A DNA stretch of 38,897 nucleotides from Clostridiales bacterium (GTDB taxonomy: Bacteria; Bacillota; Clostridia; Lachnospirales; Lachnospiraceae), in the NCBI GenBank assembly GCA_012523925.1, contig JAAYSQ010000264.1, forward strand, positions 1-38,897. The letters are read 5' to 3'. Both the position numbers and the translations under genes were made by a program. Positions 26,552 through 34,714 of this stretch are shown here, one piece after another. Position 1 is the first letter of the stretch, and the number at the start of each line of letters is the position of its first letter. The notes below the pieces were generated by a model. That model was not told the DNA's origin, ran no database searches, and was given only the letters and a program-made list of their open reading frames with translations.

Positions 26552-27333
26552 TAAGCTATACCACTCTTATTCTTGTTTTTCGACATATCCAAGGTTTTCT
26601 GTAATGCTTCCATAAGATCAATAACATTGCTAGGGGCGGACGTGTCAACGGCAACGATATCTTCTCCACGTATTTTCTGTATGATTGCATCCCGAAGCCG
26701 TTCCTGATAATCGTCCTTATAAGCTGCAGGCTCAAAAGGCCCGGTCATGGAATTAACCAGAGTCTTGGCCATTGTAATCTCTGCATCCTGTAGTTCAACC
26801 TTTGGAATCTGCTTGGGAATAGGTACAATCTCATCATGAAAGAAGAGCGTTTTGGCGATAATCCCTTCCTCTCTTGGGTAAAGAACAATCAGGTTCTGCT
26901 TCGTTCCGATGACTGTCTTTGCTAAAGCTACTTTTTGTTCACTAAGCATGGCAGATCTAAGAAGTTCAAATGCCTTTTCTGCACCTGTATCAGGTATCAC
27001 ATAGTAGTTCCGCTCATAATAGATTTGATCGATTTCCGATAGATTGACAAATTGGATTACGTGAATAGTTTTATCCTTCTTTGTTTTTATTTTCTCCAAT
27101 TCATCCTCGGTCATTATTACATATTTATCTTTCTCGTATTCATAGCCTTTAATGATTTCATCGGATTTTACTTCCTTATTGCAGCTTGGGCATACTTTTT
27201 TGTATCTTACCCTTTCTTTTGTATCTTTACATAACTGATTAAATCGTACATCATTATTCCTTGTTGTTGTATAAAGACCAACCGGAATATAAAGCAAACC
27301 AAGGGAAATAGCACCTTTATGAGAAACTCCCAT
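26551..27333 (-). CDS. ku: Ku homodimer DNA-end-binding protein
   Basis: 260 residues forming the bacterial Ku core that rings DNA ends and recruits the ligase. Seen are the characteristic N-terminus HKGAISLGLLYIPVGLYTTT, a CPSC..EV segment (residues about 48-55), DEIIKGYEYEKDKYVIMTEDE and the C-terminal VIDLMEALQKTL. The start is ATG at 27333, with AAGGTG 7 nt upstream; two extra codons (TTG, TGT) precede it in frame. First gene of the two-gene operon with ligD. In spore formers such pairs are typically used in spores or resting cells, by family knowledge; no sporulation-type promoter was established here. Confidence 0.94.
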   Translation of the reverse strand: MGVSHKGAISLGLLYIPVGLYTTTRNNDVRFNQLCKDTKERVRYKKVCPSCNKEVKSDEIIKGYEYEKDKYVIMTEDELEKIKTKKDKTIHVIQFVNLSEIDQIYYERNYYVIPDTGAEKAFELLRSAMLSEQKVALAKTVIGTKQNLIVLYPREEGIIAKTLFFHDEIVPIPKQIPKVELQDAEITMAKTLVNSMTGPFEPAAYKDDYQERLRDAIIQKIRGEDIVAVDTSAPSNVIDLMEALQKTLDMSKNKNKSGIA

Positions 27334-27558
27334 ACACAATCACCTTCTTATCAATAAATTAAATTAGTATTCTAATGAGCATCAGTAAATAATGTTATTA
27401 GTAGTAGTATTCGAATATAGGAGAAATTAAATTCAATCTTATCGATCTTTGTTTTTACAAGATATACACTTATTAAAAGAAAAATAGTATAAGCTAGAGA
27501 CTAAAGAAAAGCCTTAAATTTAGATAATTTGTGAATTATTTGTGAATTCTCTATAAAA

Positions 27559-27585
27559 TTAGCACTCGACTCTTGACAGTGCTAA
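27559..27585. promoter_or_regulatory. CIRCE-like HrcA operator
   Basis: TTAGCACTC, nine bases, then CAGTGCTAA. This matches the CIRCE consensus (TTAGCACTC-N9-GAGTGCTAA) except for one base at the start of the right arm. It overlaps the -35 box of the hsp20 promoter, which is where a repressor would block it. Confidence 0.85.
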
Positions 27586-27601
27586 TTGCAAGTGTTATAG
27601 T
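27573..27601 (+). promoter_or_regulatory. hsp20 promoter
   Basis: TTGACA (27573-27578), a 17-nt spacer and TATAGT (27596-27601), nearly consensus for the main sigma factor. The leader to hsp20 is about 90 nt. Nothing else is seen in 27334-27558. Confidence 0.8.
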
Positions 27602-27696
27602 ACATATAGAACAGATAAAACGAATAAAACAGATTCGTTTACTGTAAACATATCATATAAATAATATATTTATAAATTTTAAGGAGGAATGTACTT

Positions 27697-28134
27697 ATGT
27701 TATTACCAAGCATTTTTAGAAACAATTTTGTAGATAACTTTTTCGATGACATGTTCGATTTTAACTTCCCTTTTAACAATCATTTCATGACGAATGCAAG
27801 GTTAATGAACACAGATATTCAAGACTTAGGAAATGAATACCAGCTTGATATTGAACTTCCGGGCTATAACAAAGAAGACATTCGCGCAGAGCTTAATAAT
27901 GGCTATTTAACAGTATATGCAGATAAAGAGGATAACAAGGAAGTAAAAAAGAACGGAAAATATGTTCGTAGAGAACGCTACAGCGGTAAATGCAGAAGAA
28001 GCTTTTATGTAGGCGATTATCTAAAGGAAGAAGATATACGAGCTTCTTTCAAGAACGGTGTACTTAGAATGGTGTTCCCTAAGGATCAGAATGCGGTAGA
28101 AGTTGATACAAAGAAATATATTCCTATTGACTAA
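27697..28134 (+). CDS. Small heat-shock protein, Hsp20/alpha-crystallin family
   Basis: 145 residues. ATP-independent holdase that binds unfolding proteins and forms oligomers. The N-terminal arm is Phe/Asp rich (NNFVDNFFDDMFDFNFPF). The alpha-crystallin domain runs from about residue 40 (YQLDIELPGYNKEDIRAEL) through YVRRERYSGKCRRSFYVGDYL to NGVLRMVFPK, containing the GVL motif that docks between subunits. ATG at 27697 has AAGGAGGA upstream. It is alone, with a CIRCE-overlapped promoter, so it is likely induced by heat via HrcA, and a hairpin terminator follows. Confidence 0.96.
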   Translation: MLLPSIFRNNFVDNFFDDMFDFNFPFNNHFMTNARLMNTDIQDLGNEYQLDIELPGYNKEDIRAELNNGYLTVYADKEDNKEVKKNGKYVRRERYSGKCRRSFYVGDYLKEEDIRASFKNGVLRMVFPKDQNAVEVDTKKYIPID

Positions 28135-28151
28135 ATAGTAGCTAGAGTTAA

Positions 28152-28187
28152 AAAATGCAGTGAGATACAATTCTCACTGCATTTTTC
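28152..28187 (+). terminator. Terminator after hsp20
   Basis: AAAATGCAGTGAGA (28152-28165) pairs with TCTCACTGCATTTT, followed by a T run. It can also serve the convergent minus-strand operon. Confidence 0.85.
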
Positions 28188-28222
28188 CGTCATAGATAAG
28201 TGTAAGTAAAACATTTTGCGAT

Positions 28223-28531
28223 TTAATACATAGTAATGCGTAGATTGACATAATCGATACAAACTTCTGTAATCGCCATACCAATTGCAAAAAAGGATAG
28301 AATAAAAATAAGTGCAATGGCAGCTTTATCATATACAAGAGAAGATTTTTCATCGTTTTGTTTGTAATTCGCTATTAAAATTTCTGAACCAAGGCAGATA
28401 AATATAATCGGCCATAGTCGGAAAATAATATCATAGGATAAAGCTTCAAAGAAGATACGCAGTAGAAAAAGTGCACCAAAGATGATGAGCAATGCACCCA
28501 AGGTAAAGGTTCCTACTCTACGGGGTTTCAT
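28223..28531 (-). CDS. Small membrane protein, LiaI/DUF5668-like
   Basis: 102 residues with about three or four hydrophobic segments: TLGALLIIFGALFLL, a second around IIFRLWPIIFICLG and a third IALIFILSFFAIGMAI. The opening RRVGTFTLGALLIIFG resembles the LiaI/LiaF-type membrane domain found beside envelope stress regulators. The ATG overlaps the upstream stop by 4 nt (ATGA), so it is translationally coupled. Last gene of the sigma operon. The role is inferred from context: membrane sensing or effect under this sigma factor. Confidence 0.75.
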   Translation of the reverse strand: MKPRRVGTFTLGALLIIFGALFLLRIFFEALSYDIIFRLWPIIFICLGSEILIANYKQNDEKSSLVYDKAAIALIFILSFFAIGMAITEVCIDYVNLRITMY

Positions 28532-29121
28532 TCTATTCCCTCCTCTTTATCATTTGGTATACTGGTTATAGTAAGTTGCTTTACTTCTTTAGGTTTTCTT
28601 TCTTCCTGGTCTAGTTCCACTTTCTTACCACGGATTAAGTAGATACCTAACAAAATGATGGCAGCCCCGATGACCATCTGCGGTAAGCGATACCCAAAGG
28701 AATGGAGGAGATTTCTTATATAGTATGGTATAAATCTTTGGAACACCTCGAACAAATTGTTCCAAAGGACTGTAAATCCAAGTACGATAAGTGCAAAAGC
28801 GATAATGTTTCGATATTTACTTTGTATAATTTTAAGCTCCTCTTTTGGTATATCGGATAGGAATAGATATTTATCTTCTATAGCATAGAACTCTTCATCT
28901 GGCATAGCGCGCAGGTTGTGGGTATCAAAGAATGCATAAAACCAAATTAATGGAAGGATTAGCAAGATGGGACCGATATTCAGCCATGTACTGACGAAAA
29001 TAATTAAGAAAAAGCCTGCCATTAAGCTTAATCCTCTTTTCATAAAACCCATATACATCTGTCCTGCTCCTGGAAGCAAGGAGAAGATAAAGGTTAAAAA
29101 ACTACTTTTCTTTCTTGTCAT
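28528..29121 (-). CDS. TM2-type multi-pass membrane protein
   Basis: 197 residues from the ATG at 29121, placed 9 nt after GGAGG; another ATG at 29127 is only 3 nt from it. The frame is open to 29163 but lies inside the anti-sigma gene. The N-terminal phrase LLPGAGQMYMGFMKRG is the TM2 signature. About four more hydrophobic helices follow, then a charged C-terminal tail. It overlaps the upstream stop by 20 nt and the downstream start by 4 nt. TM2 proteins are common partners of anti-sigma genes in this group; the biochemical function is not known. Confidence 0.8.
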   Translation of the reverse strand: MTRKKSSFLTFIFSLLPGAGQMYMGFMKRGLSLMAGFFLIIFVSTWLNIGPILLILPLIWFYAFFDTHNLRAMPDEEFYAIEDKYLFLSDIPKEELKIIQSKYRNIIAFALIVLGFTVLWNNLFEVFQRFIPYYIRNLLHSFGYRLPQMVIGAAIILLGIYLIRGKKVELDQEERKPKEVKQLTITSIPNDKEEGIE

Positions 29122-29638
29122 ATTCATATACCTCCGTATTAATAATTGTATTCGACCATTCAAATATTCGGCTACTTAAGGCATCCATGTTATTCCGAAT
29201 GGAAGCCGTAAGTGACACAGATAAATCTTCTTGGACAGAAACTCCCTTGGAAATCTCCATATGACTATCCGTATTCGGTAGTGCCTTTTGCGAGCTCATT
29301 GCAAGAAGTACTATTAGAGCACCAATGGTTGCCGTACCTACTTTCAAACTATAGAGGAAGAATTGCATTCGATTAGAAGCTTCCTTTGCCTTTTTTGTAA
29401 GTGTAAATGTAGGCCGTTTTGTTGCCTTTAAAATGTTTTCTTTCAAATCTACAGGGGCTACGACTAATTCAGCTTCCATGCTTTGTACAAATAATGTTGA
29501 ACAAAATTCGCAGGAGCTGATATGTTCTAGGAAATGCAGTTTTTCCTGAGGGTTCATCTTGTCTTGATGGAAATCCAGTAATTCGGATTGGGATATGTGT
29601 TTTTTCATGTTACATGTATCTGATTGATTACGTTCCAT
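29102..29638 (-). CDS. Anti-sigma factor with zinc-finger (zf-HC2) domain
   Basis: 178 residues. The N-terminal zf-HC2 motif is H39-x3-C43-x2-C46 (HISSCEFC), the module that binds the cognate ECF sigma factor and holds it inactive. A single membrane helix lies at about residues 92-113 (FFLYSLKVGTATIGALIVLL), leaving a C-terminal part of about 65 residues outside the cell. ATG at 29638 follows AAGGGGG by 8 nt and overlaps the sigma stop by 11 nt, the usual coupling that keeps the two in balance. Confidence 0.88.
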   Translation of the reverse strand: MERNQSDTCNMKKHISQSELLDFHQDKMNPQEKLHFLEHISSCEFCSTLFVQSMEAELVVAPVDLKENILKATKRPTFTLTKKAKEASNRMQFFLYSLKVGTATIGALIVLLAMSSQKALPNTDSHMEISKGVSVQEDLSVSLTASIRNNMDALSSRIFEWSNTIINTEVYEYDKKEK

Positions 29639-30146
29639 ATAATTGACCCCCTTCTAGATATGTTTTCTTTAACATAGCTTTTGCCCGGTAAATTTGTGTT
29701 TGTATTGTTTTGTAGTTCTTTCCTGTCTTTGATGCAATTTCGGCTACTGAAAGCTGCTTATAAAAATAATCCAATGCTACATCTCGATATGGTGTTTTTA
29801 ATTGCGAACATCGGTCATATAGCTGCTTTTTTGCTTCTGCCTCAAGAATATTTGCCTCTGGAGATGGATCCTTATCTTTCTGCATAAGAAAGTATTCATC
29901 TTTAGTTGGAATAATTCTTCTCTCAGCACGCTTTAGGTAATCAAGACATTTATTCGTCGCAATGCGGCTAAGCCATGCTTTCTCATGCACTCGATCAAAG
30001 GTAGGTAAATGTTTGTAGGCGGAAAGAAAGGTTTCTTGGGCTAAATCTTCAGCTTCAAAGTAATCCCGAACGATCTTAAAGCATATAGAGTAAACTAAAT
30101 TTTGATAGGTATCAATAAGATATTCATAATATTGCTCAGTACTGAT
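29628..30146 (-). CDS. ECF sigma factor, apparently starting at ATC
   Basis: 172 residues. Region 2 reads YYEYLIDTYQNLVYSICFKI then EAEDLAQETFLSAYKHLP; KAWLSRIATNKCLDYLK ends region 2; region 4 is LKTPYRDVALDYFYKQLSVAEIA with NYKTIQTQIYRAKAMLKK. The first ATG/GTG/TTG in frame is GTG at 29990, which would delete most of region 2. In-frame coding clearly continues upstream to a TGA just before the ribosome site AAGGGAGG (30155-30162). The only start-like codon at correct distance is ATC (30146-30144), 8 nt from that site. ATC is a rare start, so use of it, or a base error at this codon, is the interpretation offered. First gene of a four-gene operon ending at 28223. Confidence 0.75.
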   Translation of the reverse strand: MSTEQYYEYLIDTYQNLVYSICFKIVRDYFEAEDLAQETFLSAYKHLPTFDRVHEKAWLSRIATNKCLDYLKRAERRIIPTKDEYFLMQKDKDPSPEANILEAEAKKQLYDRCSQLKTPYRDVALDYFYKQLSVAEIASKTGKNYKTIQTQIYRAKAMLKKTYLEGGQLYGT

Positions 30147-30414
30147 TTTGTCCGCCTCCCTTCACCTTTCTCTTATTATAACGAAGTAGAATTGTATTTG
30201 TCTTCAACTTTAATGAAAAAATTTTAAAATTATTTGTAATGACATCCTGGCTGTGATAAATTAATACTATGCGTTGTAACTTATAAGGAAAAAGAGTGAC
30301 ATTTAAAAGATATAGCAAGAAAGGAGAACGTGTTAGATACATAATATGAAAGGATGCTACAAGGTAAGAATTAGTATTATATATATGAACTCTAGCACGA
30401 AATAAAATATAACT

Positions 30415-31440
30415 ATGGAAAAAATGGATTACATAATAAAAACAACCGAAAAATTAGTTAATATTCCAAGCCCTTCCGGATTTACTAAGGATGTGATGGA
30501 ATTTGTTCAAAAGGAAGCAGAAACCTTTGGATATGCTTGTGAATACACTAGAAAGGGTGGGCTCATCATAACTGTCGAAGGGAAAAGTAAGGAAAGTGTA
30601 GGCTTATCTGCTCACGTAGATACTTTGGGAGCCATGGTTCGTTCCATCAGTGGAGAAGGTACCTTGAAATTTACCCTTGTCGGTGGTTATACCATGCATA
30701 GTATAGAAGGAAGTTACTGCAAGATTCATACCAGGGATGGTAGGACTTATACCGGAACTATTTTAGCCAAGAGTCCTTCGGTACATAGCTTTGATGATGC
30801 CAGGACTTTAGAGCGTTCTGATCGCAATATGGAAATCCGTATCGACGAGATTGTGAAAAGCAAAGAGGATGTGCAAGCTCTAGGAATTAACAATGGCGAT
30901 TATATCAGTTTTGATCCAAAATTCGAATATACAGAGAAAGGTTTTATTAAATCCAGACACCTGGATGATAAGGCTTCCGTAGGTGTTTTGCTTGGTCTAA
31001 TAAAGGATATGTCGGAAAGAAAGATAATACCTGATAAAACTTTAAAAATAGTGATTAGTAATTTCGAAGAAGTAGGATATGGGGCTAGCTGGCTTCCGGA
31101 AGACATAACTGAATTACTTGCAATCGATATGGGAGCAATCGGTGATGATCTGGCTGGTAGCGAATATACAGTATCCATCTGCGCCAAAGATTCCTCTGGA
31201 CCATACGATTATGATTTGACTAACCATTTGATTGCTCTTGCAAAAGAAAATAATATAGACTATGCGGTTGATATTTTCCCGCATTATGCATCCGATGTAT
31301 CTGCCGCACTGCGTGGTGGTAATAATATTAGAGGAGCTCTAATTGGCCAAGGGGTTCATGCATCCCATGGTATGGAAAGAACCCATAGGAAAGGTCTGGA
31401 GAATACATTGAAACTTGTAAAAGCTTATGTTGGTATATAG
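30415..31440 (+). CDS. M42-family metallo-aminopeptidase
   Basis: 341 residues. Cytosolic aminopeptidase of the M42 (PepA/FrvX/CelM) group, trimming peptides with two metal ions. Ligand motifs are AHVDTLG (H67, D69), RHLDDKAS (D184), NFEEVGYG (E218/E219), IDMGA (D238) and GVHASHGMERTH near residue 315. The length is as usual. ATG at 30415 lacks an evident ribosome site; the nearest AAAGGAG (about 30320) is 90 nt away and precedes a short leader frame (ATG 30346, 19 codons). No neighbours suggest a substrate. Confidence 0.94.
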   Translation: MEKMDYIIKTTEKLVNIPSPSGFTKDVMEFVQKEAETFGYACEYTRKGGLIITVEGKSKESVGLSAHVDTLGAMVRSISGEGTLKFTLVGGYTMHSIEGSYCKIHTRDGRTYTGTILAKSPSVHSFDDARTLERSDRNMEIRIDEIVKSKEDVQALGINNGDYISFDPKFEYTEKGFIKSRHLDDKASVGVLLGLIKDMSERKIIPDKTLKIVISNFEEVGYGASWLPEDITELLAIDMGAIGDDLAGSEYTVSICAKDSSGPYDYDLTNHLIALAKENNIDYAVDIFPHYASDVSAALRGGNNIRGALIGQGVHASHGMERTHRKGLENTLKLVKAYVGI

Positions 31441-31493
31441 CGATTTATAATATAAAATAGCATAAAAAAGTAAAGCATAGCCATCGGTACTTA

Positions 31494-31537
31494 GGCCGAG
31501 GCAGATAGATATCTATAGATATGTGTCTGTCTCGGCC
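31494..31537 (+). terminator. GC-rich hairpin downstream of the aminopeptidase gene
   Basis: GGCCGAG.CAGA (31494-31505) pairs with TCTG.CTCGGCC (31526-31537). No clear T run follows, so it may act as a weak terminator or an mRNA 3' stabiliser. Confidence 0.5.
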
Positions 31538-31633
31538 TTATGTATCGGTATGAGCGACATCCGAGCGAGAGCGTGTCTGAATAAAAATTATATGCTATTC
31601 CTTTGGGTTTAAGAAATAAACATTTAACAAGAA

Positions 31634-31663
31634 AAGGTGCTGCACTAATTTATGCAGCACCTT
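31634..31663 (-). terminator. Terminator of the CAP-domain gene
   Basis: AAGGTGCTGCA (31634-31644) and TGCAGCACCTT (31653-31663) are perfect inverted copies. Read on the minus strand the stem is followed by TTTTC, right after the CAP gene. Confidence 0.85.
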
Positions 31664-31732
31664 GTTTCCTGTGGGTATCCATCACTGTGTAATTTCTCTA
31701 TTTTAAAGAAAAGCTTATTATATTAAGTTCAA

Positions 31733-32830
31733 TTAGTTTGTGAATAACTGAGCCCAGTAGATGGTTCCATTAGATTCATATACACCGATACCAATTTTAT
31801 TAAAGTTACCATTTAAAATGTTTGCTCTGTGTCCAGCTGAGTTCATCCATCCATTAACAACTTCCTGAGGAGATCTCTGTCCGTATGCAATATTCTCGCC
31901 AGAGGTACGATAGGAGATTCCAAATTCCTTAAATACAGTTGAGAAGCTTGTACCATTTGGTCTTGTATGGGAGAAGGATTGCTTAGTTTCCTGTGCACGT
32001 TTATTAGCAGCAGCAGTTAATGCAGAGTTTGTTGTGAAGGCAGATAATCCTGCTTTCGCACGTTCTTGGTTAACTAATTGAAGAACTTGGTTTGCATAAT
32101 TACTTAAACCGGAGTTGTTCTGTGTGTCATTATTATTAGAAGGAGCCGGGGTAGGCTTTGTAGGTTGTTTTGGAGTGTTGTCGGTATTACCTGTTTGGCT
32201 GCCATTGTTCTTGTTATTGCTAGGTGTTTCAACCTTGAAACCACTATTACCAAACTGTGCCAAGATATCTTCAATGGAACCAAACTCAGAAAGGTCTTTA
32301 TTACCATAAGCTATGACTTTACCATTTAACGTATAGCAGTTTCTCTTGCTGTCATATACGATTTTCTTAACATTATTGGAGTTTAAAACGGTATCCTTGG
32401 TAGTTGCATTATTTACAGGTTGCACATAATCGTTGGATTTCTGATTATTCTCAGCTTTTGGTGCAGCAGGTTTAGAAGTATCTTTCTTAGGAACTTCATT
32501 TTTTACAGTTTCTGTAGGGGTTACTTCCTTCTGCTCTTCAACAACTTCATTTTCTACATCTGTAGTGTTATCTATATTGTTGTCTACATCATTTGATGAT
32601 GGTGTATTCGCTTCATTATCTGTAGGAAGATCCTTAACTTCCTCGGTAATTTCTGTTGCTTCATCTTTTGTAGCTTCCTCTGCGGTTTCTTCCGCTTGCT
32701 GTTCTACTGCTTTAGAATTAAGCTCCTTCTTTAATTCTTCTTTTATATTGGAAGGAACTTGATTGGCTCCTAATGCACCGAACAGTGATAATACTAGTGT
32801 ACATGCTGTTGTGATTATGAATTTTTTCAT
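31733..32830 (-). CDS. Secreted CAP/SCP-domain protein (YkwD-like)
   Basis: 365 residues from ATG 32830, with GGAGG 9 nt upstream. The N-terminal signal peptide is KKFIITTACTLVLSLFGALG. A long low-complexity acidic stretch (about 25-110; Glu/Thr/Asn) and a small segment IVYDSKRNCYTLNGKVIAYG (about 163-182) follow, then a second Asn/Pro/Thr linker. The CAP domain occupies about residues 245-365: LVNQERAKAGLSAF, SFSHTRPNGTSF, SGENIAYGQ, GWMNSAGHRANILN and IGIGVYESNGTIYWAQLF. Bacterial CAP proteins of this kind are extracellular or cell-wall associated, and their activity is mostly unknown. No sorting motif is visible. It is a single gene. Confidence 0.93.
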   Translation of the reverse strand: MKKFIITTACTLVLSLFGALGANQVPSNIKEELKKELNSKAVEQQAEETAEEATKDEATEITEEVKDLPTDNEANTPSSNDVDNNIDNTTDVENEVVEEQKEVTPTETVKNEVPKKDTSKPAAPKAENNQKSNDYVQPVNNATTKDTVLNSNNVKKIVYDSKRNCYTLNGKVIAYGNKDLSEFGSIEDILAQFGNSGFKVETPSNNKNNGSQTGNTDNTPKQPTKPTPAPSNNNDTQNNSGLSNYANQVLQLVNQERAKAGLSAFTTNSALTAAANKRAQETKQSFSHTRPNGTSFSTVFKEFGISYRTSGENIAYGQRSPQEVVNGWMNSAGHRANILNGNFNKIGIGVYESNGTIYWAQLFTN

Positions 32831-33269
32831 ATTTGTGTACCTCCTTAATGGGTTGTATCGGCTACATGCATAGACTAACACAGAAATGTTACTGCCTTCA
32901 ATAGTTAGATATTGGGCACGTTTCCTTGTCTTTCAAACATTTTACCTAAGTTACCCAATGAAATTTGATAATTTCACCAGATAAATTAACTTATATATCC
33001 AAATATAAATTAATATAAAAAATCGGGAAAGCCAGTGATTGTCGCAGGTTTAGCCTTTTATATTCATCTCAAAATCGCTAGGGGAACGGCGTATTTTAAC
33101 CTCGATAATCGTTCTGATTTTTAATAAAAAACTATTTCAAATATTTTAAAAATATATTACAAAATTATTAAATGAAGTGGAGAGGATATCAAAAAAAACC
33201 ATAATTATGAATAGAAGTTAGCCATAATCTACTAAGCCTTGAAAATCTTATCTAGTATGGAAAATGGTA
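32831..33269. other. Long gene-free leader region
   Basis: About 440 bp between the divergent CAP and GntR genes without an open frame. On the minus strand ATTGGG (near 32963) pairs with CCCAAT (near 32918), and several A/T runs are present. No known riboswitch could be identified by eye. It probably holds the CAP promoter and a long 5' leader. Confidence 0.4.
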
Positions 33270-33298
33270 TTGACGTCAAAATGGGAAGGTGGTATAGT
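33270..33298 (+). promoter_or_regulatory. Promoter of the GntR-ABC operon
   Basis: TTGACG (33270-33275), a 17-nt spacer and TATAGT (33293-33298), close to consensus. The operator below overlaps its -10 box. Confidence 0.8.
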
Positions 33299-33322
33299 GT
33301 GTATAAACGATATATACACTAT
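33294..33322. promoter_or_regulatory. Palindromic operator, likely for the GntR protein
   Basis: ATAGTGTGTATA, five bases, then TATATACACTAT. The arms match in 11 of 12 positions and cover the -10 box and start region. The GTGTATA/TATACAC half-sites resemble the operators of YtrA-type GntR regulators, so autoregulation is inferred. Confidence 0.75.
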
Positions 33323-33417
33323 ACCCGATATAATGCATAGAATAATATTAAATGAAAGCAATCTACGATAGTTCATCAATAAACGAAAGAGATAAGTCGA
33401 ATGTTGGAGGTGAAAAA

Positions 33418-33795
33418 TTGAACATTTTAATCAGTAATGCTAGTGATAAACCGATCTATGAGCAGATAACATCACAGTTAAAACAAATGATTATAAATGG
33501 GGAACTAGAAGCGGGTTCACAGCTATCCTCCATGCGGATGCTTGCAAAGGAATTGCGGATTAGTGTGATCACAACTAAGCGTGCATATGAGGATTTAGAG
33601 CGGGATGGCTTTATCTATACCGTTGTGGGAAAGGGAAGTTATGTTGCAGAGAAGAATATGGAGTTCATACGTGAGGAGCAGTTGAAAATTGTTGAGGATT
33701 ATCTTACAAAAGCAGTAGAAGGAGCGAAAGCCGGAGGCATCGAATTGGATGAGATGCAGGAAATTCTACAGATTTTGTATAAGGAGGATAGATAA
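33418..33795 (+). CDS. GntR-family regulator, YtrA subfamily
   Basis: 125 residues. N-terminal winged helix-turn-helix (KPIYEQITSQLKQMIINGEL, then SSMRMLAKELRISVITTKRAYEDLERDGFIYTVVGKGSYVAE), with only a short helical tail (about 40 residues) instead of an effector domain, as in the YtrA subfamily. The preferred start is TTG at 33418 (NILISNASDKPIYEQ), with GGAGGTG 7 nt upstream; an ATG at 33352 gives a longer, non-conserved N-terminus and has no ribosome site. It precedes the ABC genes by 1 nt and probably represses them through the palindrome upstream. In Bacillus subtilis the related operon responds to cell-wall antibiotics. Confidence 0.9.
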   Translation: MNILISNASDKPIYEQITSQLKQMIINGELEAGSQLSSMRMLAKELRISVITTKRAYEDLERDGFIYTVVGKGSYVAEKNMEFIREEQLKIVEDYLTKAVEGAKAGGIELDEMQEILQILYKEDR

Positions 33796-33796
33796 T

Positions 33797-34714
33797 ATGA
33801 AAGGTAAATCAAATACATTCAATATATCTAATACGTCTAATAATGAAAATTCGAAATTTGCAATTACTATTAATAATCTAGTAAAACAATATGATGATTT
33901 CAAGCTAAATCATATTAATTTTCAAGTTCCCAAGGGATCTATTATGGGATTTGTGGGGGAAAATGGTGCTGGAAAAACAACAACCATGAAGGCGATTTTA
34001 GATTTGATTACAATAGATGAAGGTGAAATAACGATACTCGGATCTGATTCTAGAAATCTTCCCAAAGAGAAAAAGGCCTTGATAGGAGTTGTTCTCGATG
34101 GTAGTAACCTTCATGACAATCTAAATGTAAATAATATTAACCTAATAATGCAACGGATTTATCTCAATTGGGAGGAGAGAATCTTCTATGAATATATAAA
34201 GAGGTTTAACTTACCAGAGACGAAAATTTTGAAGGAATATTCCCGCGGTATGAAGATGAAATTATCTATCGTGATTGCTCTATCACATCATGCCAAATTA
34301 TTAATCTTAGATGAGGCAACCAGTGGATTAGATCCTATGGTACGGGAGGAGATACTGGATATCTTCCTCGAATTTATGCAGGATGAAGAGCATACTATTC
34401 TTTTCTCATCACATATCATTAGTGACATTGAAAAGATAGCAGATTACGTTACATTTATCCATAAAGGTAATATTGTGTTTAGCAAAAACAAGGATGATTT
34501 AATTTATCAACATGGGCTGATTCATTGTAAGAAAGATGAGGTTAATCAAATTGATAAGGCCTATATTGTAGGCGTACGTGAGAATCGTTATGGTGCGGAA
34601 GTTCTTATAAAGAATAAGGCTTTATTTCAAAGACAATATAATAATTTTAAAGTGGATAGGACTACAATCGAGGAAATTATGCTATTTATCACTAGAGGAA
34701 AGGAGAGTTTCTAA
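33797..34714 (+). CDS. ABC transporter ATP-binding protein (YtrB-like)
   Basis: 305 residues. Walker A GENGAGKTT, signature YSRGMKMKL, Walker B LLILDEATSGLD and H-switch FSSHI are all intact. ATG at 33797, 9 nt after AAGGAGG, is used; the frame is open from 33749 inside the GntR gene. The first 20 residues are Asn/Ser rich. The gene ends one codon before the permease ATG (TAA directly followed by ATG). Together with the permease it forms an ABC-2-type transporter, probably linked to envelope stress by its regulator; the substrate is unknown. Confidence 0.93.
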   Translation: MKGKSNTFNISNTSNNENSKFAITINNLVKQYDDFKLNHINFQVPKGSIMGFVGENGAGKTTTMKAILDLITIDEGEITILGSDSRNLPKEKKALIGVVLDGSNLHDNLNVNNINLIMQRIYLNWEERIFYEYIKRFNLPETKILKEYSRGMKMKLSIVIALSHHAKLLILDEATSGLDPMVREEILDIFLEFMQDEEHTILFSSHIISDIEKIADYVTFIHKGNIVFSKNKDDLIYQHGLIHCKKDEVNQIDKAYIVGVRENRYGAEVLIKNKALFQRQYNNFKVDRTTIEEIMLFITRGKESF

